Shown: positions 5,605-13,008, counted from the stretch's first letter. The stretch is 13,039 nucleotides of DNA from Gammaproteobacteria bacterium UBA1119 (GCA_002313255.1 DCBA01000134.1:1-13039), one strand, 5' to 3'. Program-made: numbers and translations. Notes: generated from the sequence alone by a model not told the origin.

Positions 5605-7218
5605 TTGAATACCGTGCCTAAAGTTGCCTATGCATTCAGCCTAACGGTCATCGCGTTGGTTTGCGTTATCGCGCTCATCTCTGTGAAATCGGCGCTGGCG
5701 GCAGAGCCAATCGCGGGAGTCGGCAGTGCGGCAGCGCGCATCCCAGAGTTGCGACAGCTGAACGAGGCGTGGACGGGAGATTTCGACGGAATGCAGGACC
5801 GACGAGTCGTTCGCGTCCTTACATCCTTCACACGAGGTCTTTATTTCCTCGATGGCCTCGAGCAGCGCGGGGCGATTTATGAGCTCATCAAGATGTTCGA
5901 GCAAGAGGTGCAAAATCCCGATACCGGGCATTTGAAGCTCAACGTGCTTGTGATTCCGGTTACCCGGGATCAGTTACTGCCAGCACTGGTCCAAGGATAT
6001 GGAGACCTCGTCGCGGCAAACCTGACGGTGACTTCCGAGCGTCGCGACATAGTCGATTTCTCCAATCCCCTTCAAACGGGGGTCGACGAGATAATTGTCA
6101 CGGGACCCAACGCCCGGGAACTGACCTCGCTGGACGATCTTGGGGGGAAAGAGCTTTTCGTTCGAACGTCCAGCAGCTACTACGAGAGTCTGGTCCGCTT
6201 GAACGACACATTAAGAACTATGGGCAAGCCGGTGATCAGACTCTCGGCTGCTGGTGAGTATCTTGAGGATGATGATTTGCTCGAAATGGTCAGCGCGGGC
6301 TTGCTGCCGATGGTGGTCGTTGACAGCACCAAGGCGGAATTCTGGTCTCGGGTCTTCAACAATTTAACGCCGCGACCGGACCTGGCCGTTAATACGGGCG
6401 GGGAGATCGCGTGGGCTTTCCGCAAGGACAGTCCCTTGTTCCGAGCCGTAGTAAACAAGTTCGTTTCAACCCATCGCCGGGGCACCCTGATGGGCAATAT
6501 CGTGCTCAACCGGTATTTACGGAGCACGGCATGGGTGCAGAACTCACTCACAACCTCGGGGATGGAGCGGTTGAAACAAACCATGGGGTATTTTCAGCGT
6601 TTTGCGGAGATGTATGGCTTCGACTGGTTCATGCTGGCAGCGCAGGGTTACCAAGAGTCGCGGCTCGATCACAGCGTCCGCAGTTCGGCTGGTGCGATTG
6701 GCGTGATGCAGCTTCTTCCCAGTACAGCCGCAGACCCTAACGTTGGTATTCCCAACGTCACGGTGCTAGAGGACAACATACACGCAGGCGCAAAATACCT
6801 CGCATTCCTGCGTGATAGGTATTTCTCGTCAGAGATAATCGATCCTCTGAACAGGACGTTATTTTCCTTAGCCGCCTATAACGCAGGACCACGTCGGATA
6901 ACACAGTTGCGCCGGGAGACTGCGACAATGGGGCTCGATCCTAATATCTGGTTCGATAACGTCGAGATCGTTGCTGCGAGACGTTTCGGTCGCGAGACCG
7001 TTCAATACGTCAGCAATATTTATAAGTACTACATTGCCTATCGATTGATCGCGGATCGAACCCCAGCCGACAGCGCGTTCACTCAAGCGAATTTGCGCTG
7101 GAAACGATCCGTCGCAGATCTTTTTGTATATCGTCGTTTTGGAAAGCCCGGTCCGGTCGGATACGGAACTCAGCCGCAGGAACCTAGGTCTCGTCATCGT
7201 AGTCTCCGTGACTCGTGA
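5605..7218 (+). CDS. MltF-like membrane-bound lytic murein transglycosylase
   Basis: The 537-residue product has the two-domain plan of MltF. After a signal peptide or anchor (FSLTVIALVCVIALIS, then ALAA), a periplasmic solute-binding-type domain (SBP_bac_3) covers about residues 65-310, with VLTSF, LVAANLTVTSERR and VDFSNPL as typical strands. A C-terminal lysozyme-like SLT domain covers about 330-480. E351 in QESRLD is the catalytic acid, followed by GAIGVMQLLPSTA and later SLAAYNAGP, all diagnostic of family 1 transglycosylases. The reaction cleaves the MurNAc-GlcNAc bond of peptidoglycan to form 1,6-anhydro-muropeptides. A tail of about 30 residues rich in R/S/P is unusual. The start is uncertain: a TTG at 5605 or a GTG at 5614, both without a strong ribosome-binding site. 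Its lone position beside restriction debris differs from the usual housekeeping mltF context. Confidence 0.88.
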   Translation: MNTVPKVAYAFSLTVIALVCVIALISVKSALAAEPIAGVGSAAARIPELRQLNEAWTGDFDGMQDRRVVRVLTSFTRGLYFLDGLEQRGAIYELIKMFEQEVQNPDTGHLKLNVLVIPVTRDQLLPALVQGYGDLVAANLTVTSERRDIVDFSNPLQTGVDEIIVTGPNARELTSLDDLGGKELFVRTSSSYYESLVRLNDTLRTMGKPVIRLSAAGEYLEDDDLLEMVSAGLLPMVVVDSTKAEFWSRVFNNLTPRPDLAVNTGGEIAWAFRKDSPLFRAVVNKFVSTHRRGTLMGNIVLNRYLRSTAWVQNSLTTSGMERLKQTMGYFQRFAEMYGFDWFMLAAQGYQESRLDHSVRSSAGAIGVMQLLPSTAADPNVGIPNVTVLEDNIHAGAKYLAFLRDRYFSSEIIDPLNRTLFSLAAYNAGPRRITQLRRETATMGLDPNIWFDNVEIVAARRFGRETVQYVSNIYKYYIAYRLIADRTPADSAFTQANLRWKRSVADLFVYRRFGKPGPVGYGTQPQEPRSRHRSLRDS

Positions 7219-7345
7219 TGCGACCTAATGGTTCGCCGGCGTCCGGAAAGATCATGTTGCGCGGATGCTTGAAATCGACAGTGTGTGGAAGTGGGGCCGG
7301 CTCGAATACCCTCGGGTTGTTAAAGCCCCAGAAGGACCCATTCAT
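7184..7345 (-). CDS. Short minus-strand ORF overlapping the end of the MltF-like gene
   Basis: An ATG at 7345 opens a 53-residue frame (MNGSFWGFNNPRVFEPAPLP... ending DYDDET) that overlaps the last 35 bases of the transglycosylase gene. Its composition looks protein-like (varied, with a PRNMIFPDAGEP stretch). I recognise no family, and the start lacks a ribosome-binding site. It immediately follows the stop of another short minus-strand frame (7349-7537), so it may be one piece of a broken gene. Confidence 0.25.
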   Translation of the reverse strand: MNGSFWGFNNPRVFEPAPLPHTVDFKHPRNMIFPDAGEPLGRITSHGDYDDET

Positions 7346-7718
7346 CGACTAGACCACTCTTTTTCGGTTACGCAACGCGTAAAACGCATGCTCCCTATAT
7401 AGACGTATAGGCATAACGAAATCCACATACGTCGATAAGCCACCAATCGAGATTCCCTCCAAAGCGCTAGCTGCAGACACCAAGGCGTTGACCGGATCAA
7501 CAGGCGTTCGCGAACTGGATGATGACGCCTGGTTCACGCAGCCATGTACCGAGCATGTGATCCTGTCCGATCAATATGATTTCACACTCTCACTGCTTCA
7601 CTTTCAGGGCGCTGAATATTCGCAAAGCGAGGAGTTCGAAGAACCTGTAGAAGATACAGGGGATCGAATGCGAAGCCGGACGCCTGGACAGTCCTGGCTT
7701 ACCTGACACAACGTCTTG
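7346..7718. other. Decayed sequence with broken minus-strand frames
   Basis: No intact gene is seen. The minus strand carries a 30-residue frame (about 7589 to 7497) containing IILIGQDHMLG and EPGVIIQFANA. This faintly recalls the 'v-I-G ... P-G-V-x-I-x-x-A' pattern of CHASE2 sensor domains. It is followed in another frame by a 62-residue stretch (7537-7349) starting VNQASSSSSRTPVDP. Together with the 53-residue ORF downstream these look like pieces of one or more decayed genes, but identity is not secure. Confidence 0.35.
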
Positions 7719-7793
7719 ATGCCTGATGTAGCAAAAGTATTTGCGTTGGCTATTGCGGTAGCATTTTACGTATTGGGTTTGATTAAGAGCTAA
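7719..7793 (+). CDS. Tiny single-helix hydrophobic ORF (24 residues)
   Basis: From an ATG at 7719 the frame reads MPDVAKVFALAI and then a continuous hydrophobic helix ending in GLIKS. This resembles small single-pass membrane proteins in length and charge pattern. A stop codon lies 15 bases upstream in frame, so it is not the tail of a long ORF in this frame. There is no clear Shine-Dalgarno sequence, and the only support is the hydrophobic pattern and the hairpin that starts exactly at its stop codon. It could equally be the tail of a decayed gene. Confidence 0.3.
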   Translation: MPDVAKVFALAIAVAFYVLGLIKS

Positions 7794-7819
7794 CACCGTT
7801 CATGGTTATGAACGGTGTT
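7792..7819. terminator. Perfect 12-bp hairpin between convergent genes
   Basis: AACACCGTTCAT is followed, after the loop GGTT, by its exact reverse complement. The stem begins inside the TAA of the tiny ORF and ends 18 bases before the stop codon of the DUF3604 gene coming from the right. Neither strand has a T-run after the stem, so it is not a textbook intrinsic terminator. It could still stop transcription from both sides or protect the 3' ends of both messages. Confidence 0.6.
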
Positions 7820-7837
7820 GGGTAATCCCATTGTCCG

Positions 7838-9721
7838 CTATGGCGTATACCAAATAGGCGAGCTATACGCCCTTTCTTGCGTGACCATAACGATTTCTTC
7901 CGGCATATCTTTCAGGTCGTAGAACTTGGCATCGTAGGCTGGCCAGCGTGGTGTAGGAATTTCCAGCACGCGTACATAGTAGAAAGCCAACTCGCTCGCA
8001 TCAAAATCGGGATCCTTCCACACCACGGCCAATTCCGGGTCACCGATGCTATTGTTATAAGAAGCATCCGGTACGTTGACCGTATTACCTACTGGTCTGA
8101 CTTTGCCCCCTCGATTCTCTTTGCGGCCATCCGACAACGCGACGTTGTGGATCTTCTCGTGCAAGTCACCCTCATTGTCGCGCCACCCCTTAATCACTTG
8201 TATGCGGTCCAGATTGGCCCCGTCGGGGTCTTTGGTTGCTCGAATCAGGAAACTCGGTGACTCACCCTTTGGTGCCTGAGTAAGATCGCCCCCCATCGGC
8301 ACACCGGAGGTATAGCCCACACGAGCCAGGTCCGGGCGCATGGCATCCTGCTCCTCATAATTCCAACCACCAAAGAATCTTAGGGTTATACGGGGGCCAG
8401 TGGACCCATAGACTTCCTTGCGTTTCATCGCGTCGAATAGAGATTTCCGTGTGTTTTCCTTCGCCCATACGCCAGCGTAGCCAGCCGCATTCATCTCCCA
8501 TTTTAGGGGGGTTTCCCAGGATGGAACCCAGGGAGTAGATACCCGCCCGGCGCTGGGACCGTCTTTGGAGAACTTTCCCCAAAAGTTGTCGTTTGCCGCT
8601 GTCGCCAATGACGTGTGCGAGTCGGTACTGCCGATAATTCCGTATTTGAACGGATTGATGCCCAGCTCGGTCTGAATGTCCAAACCAACCTTGAGTGCTG
8701 AACGGGCGTATTCTCCCTGTTTTCTTGTGATGTACTCGTCGCTGTTTGATTTTGATGCTTCCTGTTCCGTGGCACCCCGCCACCCGTTCCAGGTTTCGAA
8801 GTCGGCAAATTCGTCCGTTGGCGACAGTACGGGATGGGCTTCGCTATCACCCTTGAATTGCGTGATCTCCATGAGCGGCTCAAACCTGCCGCGCAGGCGG
8901 GCCCATTCTCCAGTCAAGGGATCCCCACCAAACTTGTGCCGCGCAAACATCTCACCGCCACTCAAGTTTGAGTTGTGGGGAATGGCAAGCACTTCGCCAC
9001 CAGTCGAGTCCTGATAGTTATCGAGATAATTCCACAGATCCTCCGGTTGGTGGCTATCCATTATGGTGAAGGGTGTGGTTTGTTTGGTCTTATCTGCGCC
9101 GTCCCTGTAGATGACAACGCGGTGCAGGTTGGTGAATCCGCCAGATGTCCACTCATAACCGATAAATGCGGTGAATCGGTCCGGCTCATTGTATTTCTCT
9201 GCATTGACAATCACCCGCTGCCAGAGCGTATGCCGGTAGGCAGCGGGAAGTCGGACTTTCAATGCGTTGCGGAGCGCAGTACTACCCGGCCCTGACTCTG
9301 ACGACTCTACGAAGAGTTCATAGGCATCACTAAGACCGGCTCCGGCCTCAGTAGTAGGGAACTTCGGATCGCTGGCCTGAAGTGCAGCAACGATACCAAG
9401 GCCCGCACCATGATCCGCCACGACCAGAAAGTCCAAAGGTCGGCCGAGCTTGACGGGCATACCATTCCAGGCTTCCACCACTTCGCCTCGAGCAAATCGG
9501 TAAGCGATCTCTGGATCGAGGCGGTTACCGCCGGTGACATTGGCGTCGTGCGACGAATAATTTGTGTGGACATGTGTATCGCCCCAGTAAACCTGGGTCG
9601 GGTGAGCCTGATTGACGTGAGGCGAATAGGATTCCTCGGCAGCGACGCCCTGGGAGAGCATTGATAACGCGGCCGTAAACAACAGTGCCGTACCGCCCTG
9701 ATTGGTAATGTAGGTTTTCAT
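7838..9721 (-). CDS. Secreted DUF3604 family protein, PHP-like metal-dependent hydrolase
   Basis: The 627-residue protein starts with a signal peptide (ALLFTAALSMLSQGVAA, cleavage near residue 28) and then the DUF3604 domain over nearly its whole length. The metal-binding signatures of the PHP-like fold are visible: GDTHVHTNYS (47-56, with H50 and H52), VVADHG (100-105, D103 and H104), IPHNSNLSGG (H249) and GSTDSH (364-369, D367 and H369). These residues suggest a two- or three-metal site for phosphoester or similar hydrolysis outside the cytoplasm, but I know of no settled reaction for the family. The ATG at 9721 has AGGA eight bases upstream. It is divergent from the PpiC/HupE pair and ends at the perfect hairpin. 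Genes of this family are, to my knowledge, often near PPIase and HupE/UreJ genes in marine proteobacteria, which supports a shared task. Confidence 0.88.
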   Translation of the reverse strand: MKTYITNQGGTALLFTAALSMLSQGVAAEESYSPHVNQAHPTQVYWGDTHVHTNYSSHDANVTGGNRLDPEIAYRFARGEVVEAWNGMPVKLGRPLDFLVVADHGAGLGIVAALQASDPKFPTTEAGAGLSDAYELFVESSESGPGSTALRNALKVRLPAAYRHTLWQRVIVNAEKYNEPDRFTAFIGYEWTSGGFTNLHRVVIYRDGADKTKQTTPFTIMDSHQPEDLWNYLDNYQDSTGGEVLAIPHNSNLSGGEMFARHKFGGDPLTGEWARLRGRFEPLMEITQFKGDSEAHPVLSPTDEFADFETWNGWRGATEQEASKSNSDEYITRKQGEYARSALKVGLDIQTELGINPFKYGIIGSTDSHTSLATAANDNFWGKFSKDGPSAGRVSTPWVPSWETPLKWEMNAAGYAGVWAKENTRKSLFDAMKRKEVYGSTGPRITLRFFGGWNYEEQDAMRPDLARVGYTSGVPMGGDLTQAPKGESPSFLIRATKDPDGANLDRIQVIKGWRDNEGDLHEKIHNVALSDGRKENRGGKVRPVGNTVNVPDASYNNSIGDPELAVVWKDPDFDASELAFYYVRVLEIPTPRWPAYDAKFYDLKDMPEEIVMVTQERAYSSPIWYTP

Positions 9722-9929
9722 AGAATATGTCCTGGTCTAAGTATCAGTTGGCGAGAAAGCTCGGATTAAAGTCCTCCAGTGAATGTAACGTCCTGGTCAG
9801 CGCTTTGATTGATGTGCAGCCCGTATCAGTTGATGCTCTTTATGTTACCTATGAACAGCAAGTGCGAATTGGCGCGATGTGAGCAGATTACGCTTTGCAA
9901 ATCGCGGGGGAAAGGAAGCCAAAAATAGC
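9722..9929. promoter_or_regulatory. Divergent upstream region with two repeated words
   Basis: This is the shared control region of the DUF3604 gene (leftward) and the PpiC-HupE pair (rightward). GTCCTGGTC occurs at 9729-9737 and 9790-9798, and GTATCAGTTG at 9741-9750 and 9823-9832. The two words come in the same order in both half-sites, separated by 3 and 24 bases. One copy of the first word also contains the AGGA ribosome-binding site of the DUF3604 gene. They could be binding sites of one regulator for both directions, or the trace of a small duplication. I could not pick a confident -35/-10 pair for either direction. Confidence 0.4.
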
Positions 9930-10829
9930 ATGAAGAAAGCCATGAAAGATCCCCTGGTACATTTTCTGTTGCTGGGATTAGGGTTGTTCCTTCTGTTCGA
10001 ACTGGTCGTCAGCGACGAGGCAGCGTACGGCGCCAAAATCATCGATGTTGATCGCGAGGCGTTGCTCACGTTCGTACAGTATCGGTTACGCGCCTTCGAG
10101 CCACAGGCCGCGGCGGCGCGTCTTGATGGTATGTCGGAAGAAGAGCTAGAGCGTCTGATCCGTGACTACGTGCGCGAGGAAGCGCTGCACCGCGAGGCGT
10201 TGGCTCTCGGCATGGACAAAAACGACTATGTCATCAAACGCCGCATGATTCAGTCTATCGAGTTCATTACTGACGACTTTGCCAACGTGGCAGTCGAAGT
10301 CGCCGACGAAGATGTACGAGCCTATTTCGACGCCAATCGTCAGGACTACTACATCGAACCTTTCGTCACTTTTACGCACGTATTCTTCGACGCCGAGCGA
10401 CACGGCCGAGAAGAGTCGCGGGTGTTGGCGACGACCAAACTTGCCGAGCTTAACCACCAGCGCGTGCCCTTCAACGAAGGACCCCGTCACGGTGATCGGT
10501 TCCCATTCTTCGTCAATTACGTCGAACGCGGTCCGCAGTTCGTTGCCAGTCATTTCGGCAGGCAGATGGCGGACGGTGTTTTTTCGCACGAGCCGAGCGA
10601 CGCAACCTGGGTCGGGCCGTTCGAATCGGAGTATGGCGCACACCTGGTGCTGCTCACGCGCAAGTCCGAGGGCCGCTATCCCGACTTGCAGGAAGTCGAA
10701 GCCAGCGTCCGTGACAACGTCCAACGTGAAGCGATCCGGTCGATCAAAGACGAAGCTATTCAGAGGATCGTCGATACCTACGAAGTTCGACTCAGCTTTG
10801 AGCGGCAACTCGTCGGCGTAGTGCAATGA
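9930..10829 (+). CDS. Membrane-anchored parvulin-type peptidyl-prolyl cis-trans isomerase (PpiC/SurA-like)
   Basis: The product has 299 residues from the ATG at 9930. One N-terminal membrane anchor (HFLLLGLGLFLLFELVV) is followed by a helical chaperone-like part (YRLRAFEPQ ... EELERLIRDYVREEALHREALALGMD), which is the SurA-N type pattern. A parvulin-type domain follows: YIEPFVTFTHVFFDAERHG, then a middle segment, then WVGPFESEYGAHLVLLT, the equivalent of the canonical 'GPFxSxfGyHli.v' strand, and a C-terminal helical tail. It should assist folding of exported proteins at the outer face of the inner membrane. The classical '...H-I-L...' strand is replaced by FTHVFFD, so isomerase activity may be altered. 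AAAGGAAG lies 11 bases upstream of the ATG, rather far. A second in-frame ATG is at 9942, and a GTG at 9879 would add 17 non-hydrophobic residues. The stop overlaps the next gene's start. Confidence 0.85.
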   Translation: MKKAMKDPLVHFLLLGLGLFLLFELVVSDEAAYGAKIIDVDREALLTFVQYRLRAFEPQAAAARLDGMSEEELERLIRDYVREEALHREALALGMDKNDYVIKRRMIQSIEFITDDFANVAVEVADEDVRAYFDANRQDYYIEPFVTFTHVFFDAERHGREESRVLATTKLAELNHQRVPFNEGPRHGDRFPFFVNYVERGPQFVASHFGRQMADGVFSHEPSDATWVGPFESEYGAHLVLLTRKSEGRYPDLQEVEASVRDNVQREAIRSIKDEAIQRIVDTYEVRLSFERQLVGVVQ

Positions 10830-11857
10830 CTGTCCTCAGATACATTACGTGGTTCATATTGTTAGCTCCGGCGCTCGCTCCAACAATGGTGCAGGCGCAC
10901 GATGCGCGACCCAACTATGTTCAAGTCACGGAGATCGATATCAACACCTTCAGCGTGTCGTGGAAGGTACCAGCCAGTATGCCCAGCAGGGGCTTACCCT
11001 ATCCCACGCTACCTGAAGACTGTAAAGCGGAACGTCAACCGACCTGGCGGCGGGCCGGTGGGGAGTATCTTGGCCAACAGGTATTTCGGTGCGATCACGG
11101 TCTTTCAGGCCGGCTGGTTGGCATCGAGTTCCCAACCATCAACCCGTCTCTGTCGACCCTGTACAAGATACGCCTCGCCAACGGCGAGGAGCATCTGCGC
11201 ATCCTCAAACCCAGCGAAACCGAATGGACGGTACCCGATGCGGAAGATCGATTTGCCGTCGCCACGCAATACACCCGACTCGGTGTCGAACACATCTGGA
11301 TCGGCATTGATCACTTGTTGTTCGTGGCGTGCTTGCTATTCATCGCACGCACGCCGCGAAGACTGCTGATCACGATCACGGGGTTCACGGTGGCCCATTC
11401 GATTACCCTGGCATTGTCGGCGCTTGATCTCGTGCGGGTTCCGACGCCGCCGGTCGAAGCCATGATCGCGCTCAGCGTCGTCTTCATGGCCTGGGAGATT
11501 GCCAAGAACAATAAGAGTTCGCTCACGCATCGCTTCCCGATTGCCGTGGCCGCATCGTTTGGCTTACTCCACGGATTCGGCTTTGCCGCCGTACTGCGCG
11601 ACATCGGCTTGCCACAAACAGAGCTGCCAACGGCGCTGCTTTTTTTCAATGTCGGTGTTGAGATCGGGCAGGTCCTGTTTGTGATTGCACTGGTGTCAGC
11701 GTTCCTGATCCTGCGTCCGGTTGGCGTGCGGCTGCTGGAATCGGCCACGGACAGCGAGGTGCCACATTGGTCTTTGCTGACCAAGCCAGCGAGTTACCTG
11801 ATCGGCGCCGTGGCGAGTTTTTGGATGATCGAGCGGGTCTCCGGATTTTGGGCATAG
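10826..11857 (+). CDS. HupE/UreJ-type membrane protein, probable metal-handling partner
   Basis: The 343-residue protein starts with a signal peptide (WFILLAPALAPTMVQA) and a periplasmic N-terminal domain of about 120 residues. About six membrane helices follow. Diagnostic family motifs are GVEHIWIGIDHLLFV (from G153, with H156, D162 and H163), FTVAHSITLALS (H191), the PVEAMIALSVVFMAWE helix, FGLLHGFGFA (H249), and FFNVGVEIGQ (E279). Paired His/Asp/Glu residues within the helices are typical of HupE/UreJ proteins, for which a role in nickel or other metal uptake has been proposed. This large version with a periplasmic domain matches the HupE/UreJ_2 subgroup. ATGA overlap with the PpiC gene implies translational coupling. 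Neither urease nor hydrogenase genes are present, so the metal is more likely destined for the neighbouring DUF3604 enzyme (inference). Confidence 0.87.
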   Translation: MTVLRYITWFILLAPALAPTMVQAHDARPNYVQVTEIDINTFSVSWKVPASMPSRGLPYPTLPEDCKAERQPTWRRAGGEYLGQQVFRCDHGLSGRLVGIEFPTINPSLSTLYKIRLANGEEHLRILKPSETEWTVPDAEDRFAVATQYTRLGVEHIWIGIDHLLFVACLLFIARTPRRLLITITGFTVAHSITLALSALDLVRVPTPPVEAMIALSVVFMAWEIAKNNKSSLTHRFPIAVAASFGLLHGFGFAAVLRDIGLPQTELPTALLFFNVGVEIGQVLFVIALVSAFLILRPVGVRLLESATDSEVPHWSLLTKPASYLIGAVASFWMIERVSGFWA

Positions 11858-12132
11858 TCACCGTAAGGTCAAACGACTATCCAATAGAAAGAATTAGTTT
11901 AGTAAGGAGTCAGAGTATAGGAATTTTAACAGGGATATTCAGGCAGTCGAGATGGCTCCAAACAGCTCCCCTCGCCTGCTCAGCTTGTCACAATGGTGCC
12001 ACAACGAACGTGCGCAACCGTCCTCTAACCGAATCATTTCCGCTAACTTAAATGTCTGGTTATTCTATTTGGCTTTTTCTTGATAGTGGCCCAATCTATG
12101 GAGGCGTTGAGAAATTCAAGAGGAACGTGAGA
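11858..12132. other. Non-coding stretch before the secreted protein gene
   Basis: No gene is supported. The frame of the downstream protein stays open to an ATG at 12052, but the added residues (MSGYSIWLFLDSGPIYGG) precede a better signal-peptide start. I see no strong terminator after the HupE-like gene and no clear promoter. Confidence 0.35.
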
Positions 12133-12624
12133 ATGCTAAAACAATTATTGTTGATAGCCGGAATATCGACGAGCGTGTTGGTTGGTGCCAACGAAATTAC
12201 CTTGCCAGAAGGCACTCCCGTTTACCTAGAATTCCGAGACAACTTGTCTTCAAAATCTGCAATCGAGGGACAACGATTTAACCTCAGGGTTGAGGATGCC
12301 GTTGTCGTCGATGGCCAGGTATTAATACCTAGAGACTCCACCGCTGTCGGGACCGTTGCTGCAGCGCAAAAGCGCCGGATGCTCGGTCGACAGGGGGAAC
12401 TTAATCTGATTTTGAGTTACGCGATCGTTAACGGTCAGAGAATTCCGCTTCGCGGCTCAAAATCACAGGAGGGTAAACGGAAAGTGGGAGCCGCCGCCGC
12501 GCTAACTGTAGCTTTTGGGGGCCTAGGTTTATTGAAACGCGGAAAGGATGTCGAGATTCCCGCTGGAACACCGATCACTGGATACGTCGACGTTTCAACA
12601 GTCGTTAAGATTAGCGGCCCGTAG
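12133..12624 (+). CDS. Secreted beta-rich protein of unknown function
   Basis: From the ATG at 12133 (AGGA nine bases upstream) the product has 163 residues. It has a signal peptide (LLLIAGISTSVLVGA, then NEITLPEGTPV). The mature part alternates short beta strands: LPEGTPVYLEFRDNLSSKSA, VDGQVLIPRDSTAVGTV, then KRRMLGRQGELNLILSY, a VGAAAALTVAFGGLGLLKRGK segment and VEIPAGTPITGYVDV. From memory, similar proteins with 'LPdGTpVxLxLxxxLSSkxAkxGdxV...V.IpkGaxAxGtV' are common hypothetical envelope proteins in soil and aquatic bacteria, sometimes compared with the TrbI/VirB10 barrel. No function is known. It is the last intact gene before the integrase remnant and may be island cargo. Confidence 0.75.
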   Translation: MLKQLLLIAGISTSVLVGANEITLPEGTPVYLEFRDNLSSKSAIEGQRFNLRVEDAVVVDGQVLIPRDSTAVGTVAAAQKRRMLGRQGELNLILSYAIVNGQRIPLRGSKSQEGKRKVGAAAALTVAFGGLGLLKRGKDVEIPAGTPITGYVDVSTVVKISGP

Positions 12625-12907
12625 TCGTTCCTCCGCTTCGGGGACCAACACAAGTCCTCTACCAACGGACAATTCGCCACGACCTTACCCGTGGCGTTCG
12701 ACCTTTATCTCTCAGGGTCTCAATCGAGGCATTTCGCTCGGACGGATGAGCGCCCTTTCAGGTGACAATCCGACAACGCTGCAAAAGCATTACTGGCGCT
12801 TTATGAACGACGACGACATGGACCGGCAAGAAGTTGAGCGCGTATTTGGGGCCACCCAGCAAAACCGCCACCTTATTGCCACTCTGAAACAGCCCCTAAA
12901 TTCCTAA
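12625..12907 (+). pseudogene. C-terminal remnant of a tyrosine-type integrase
   Basis: The frame reads PRPYPWRSTFIS (R at 12695-12697), then NRGISLGRMSALSGDNPTTLQ and KHYWRF (Y at 12791-12793), and ends at a TAA at 12905-12907. This matches the end of tyrosine recombinases, in which an (H/Y)-x-x-R-x-T-F segment, a helix, a G-H/T/N segment and the nucleophilic Tyr follow in order. The first catalytic Arg, the catalytic Lys strand and the N-terminal DNA-binding part are missing. There is no start codon with a ribosome-binding site, and the frame upstream runs into the preceding gene in another frame. It ends 24 bases from the 3' end of tRNA-Asp, the place where an integrase gene is expected. 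It is likely the broken integrase of the surrounding island. Confidence 0.65.
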
Positions 12908-12931
12908 CGTATTGATTTATCGGGAAATAGT

Positions 12932-13008
12932 TGGCGGAGCGGACGGGGATCGAACCCGCGACCCCTGGCGTGACAGGCCAGTATTCTAACCATCTGAACT
13001 ACCGCTCC
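12932..13008 (-). tRNA. tRNA-Asp (anticodon GTC)
   Basis: The full cloverleaf can be drawn on the minus strand. The acceptor stem is GGAGCGG/CCGCTCC, the D-arm is GTTC...GAAT, and the anticodon stem is CTGGC/GCCAG with loop CTGTCAC. The variable loop is GGGTC, and the T-arm is GCGGG-TTCGATC-CCCGT. The discriminator is G and CCA is encoded. The length is 77 bases, and the anticodon GTC lies at plus-strand 12972-12974. The gene is complete, and its 3' end is duplicated in part at 3589. Confidence 0.97.

Larger units (their letters stand above)
3589..12947. mobile_element. Candidate decayed integrated island between tRNA-Asp and a copy of its 3' end
   Basis: The intact tRNA-Asp (minus strand) and a fragment of its 3' end are in the same orientation about 9.3 kb apart. 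This is the arrangement left by tyrosine-integrase elements that enter the 3' end of tRNA genes. The interval carries an integrase C-terminal remnant directly beside the tRNA, a type I restriction subunit remnant, and mixed cargo genes on both strands. The exact shared core is only 14 bases (GCGGAGCGGACGGG), with weaker matches beyond, so an older or nested event, or chance retention of another tRNA scar, remains possible. No intact integrase is present, so the element should be immobile on its own. Confidence 0.5.

Noticed and set aside
10146..10826. 226-residue minus-strand ORF opposite the PpiC gene
   Set aside because: It is an antisense shadow of a GC-rich coding region, and the plus-strand frame has clear SurA/parvulin features.
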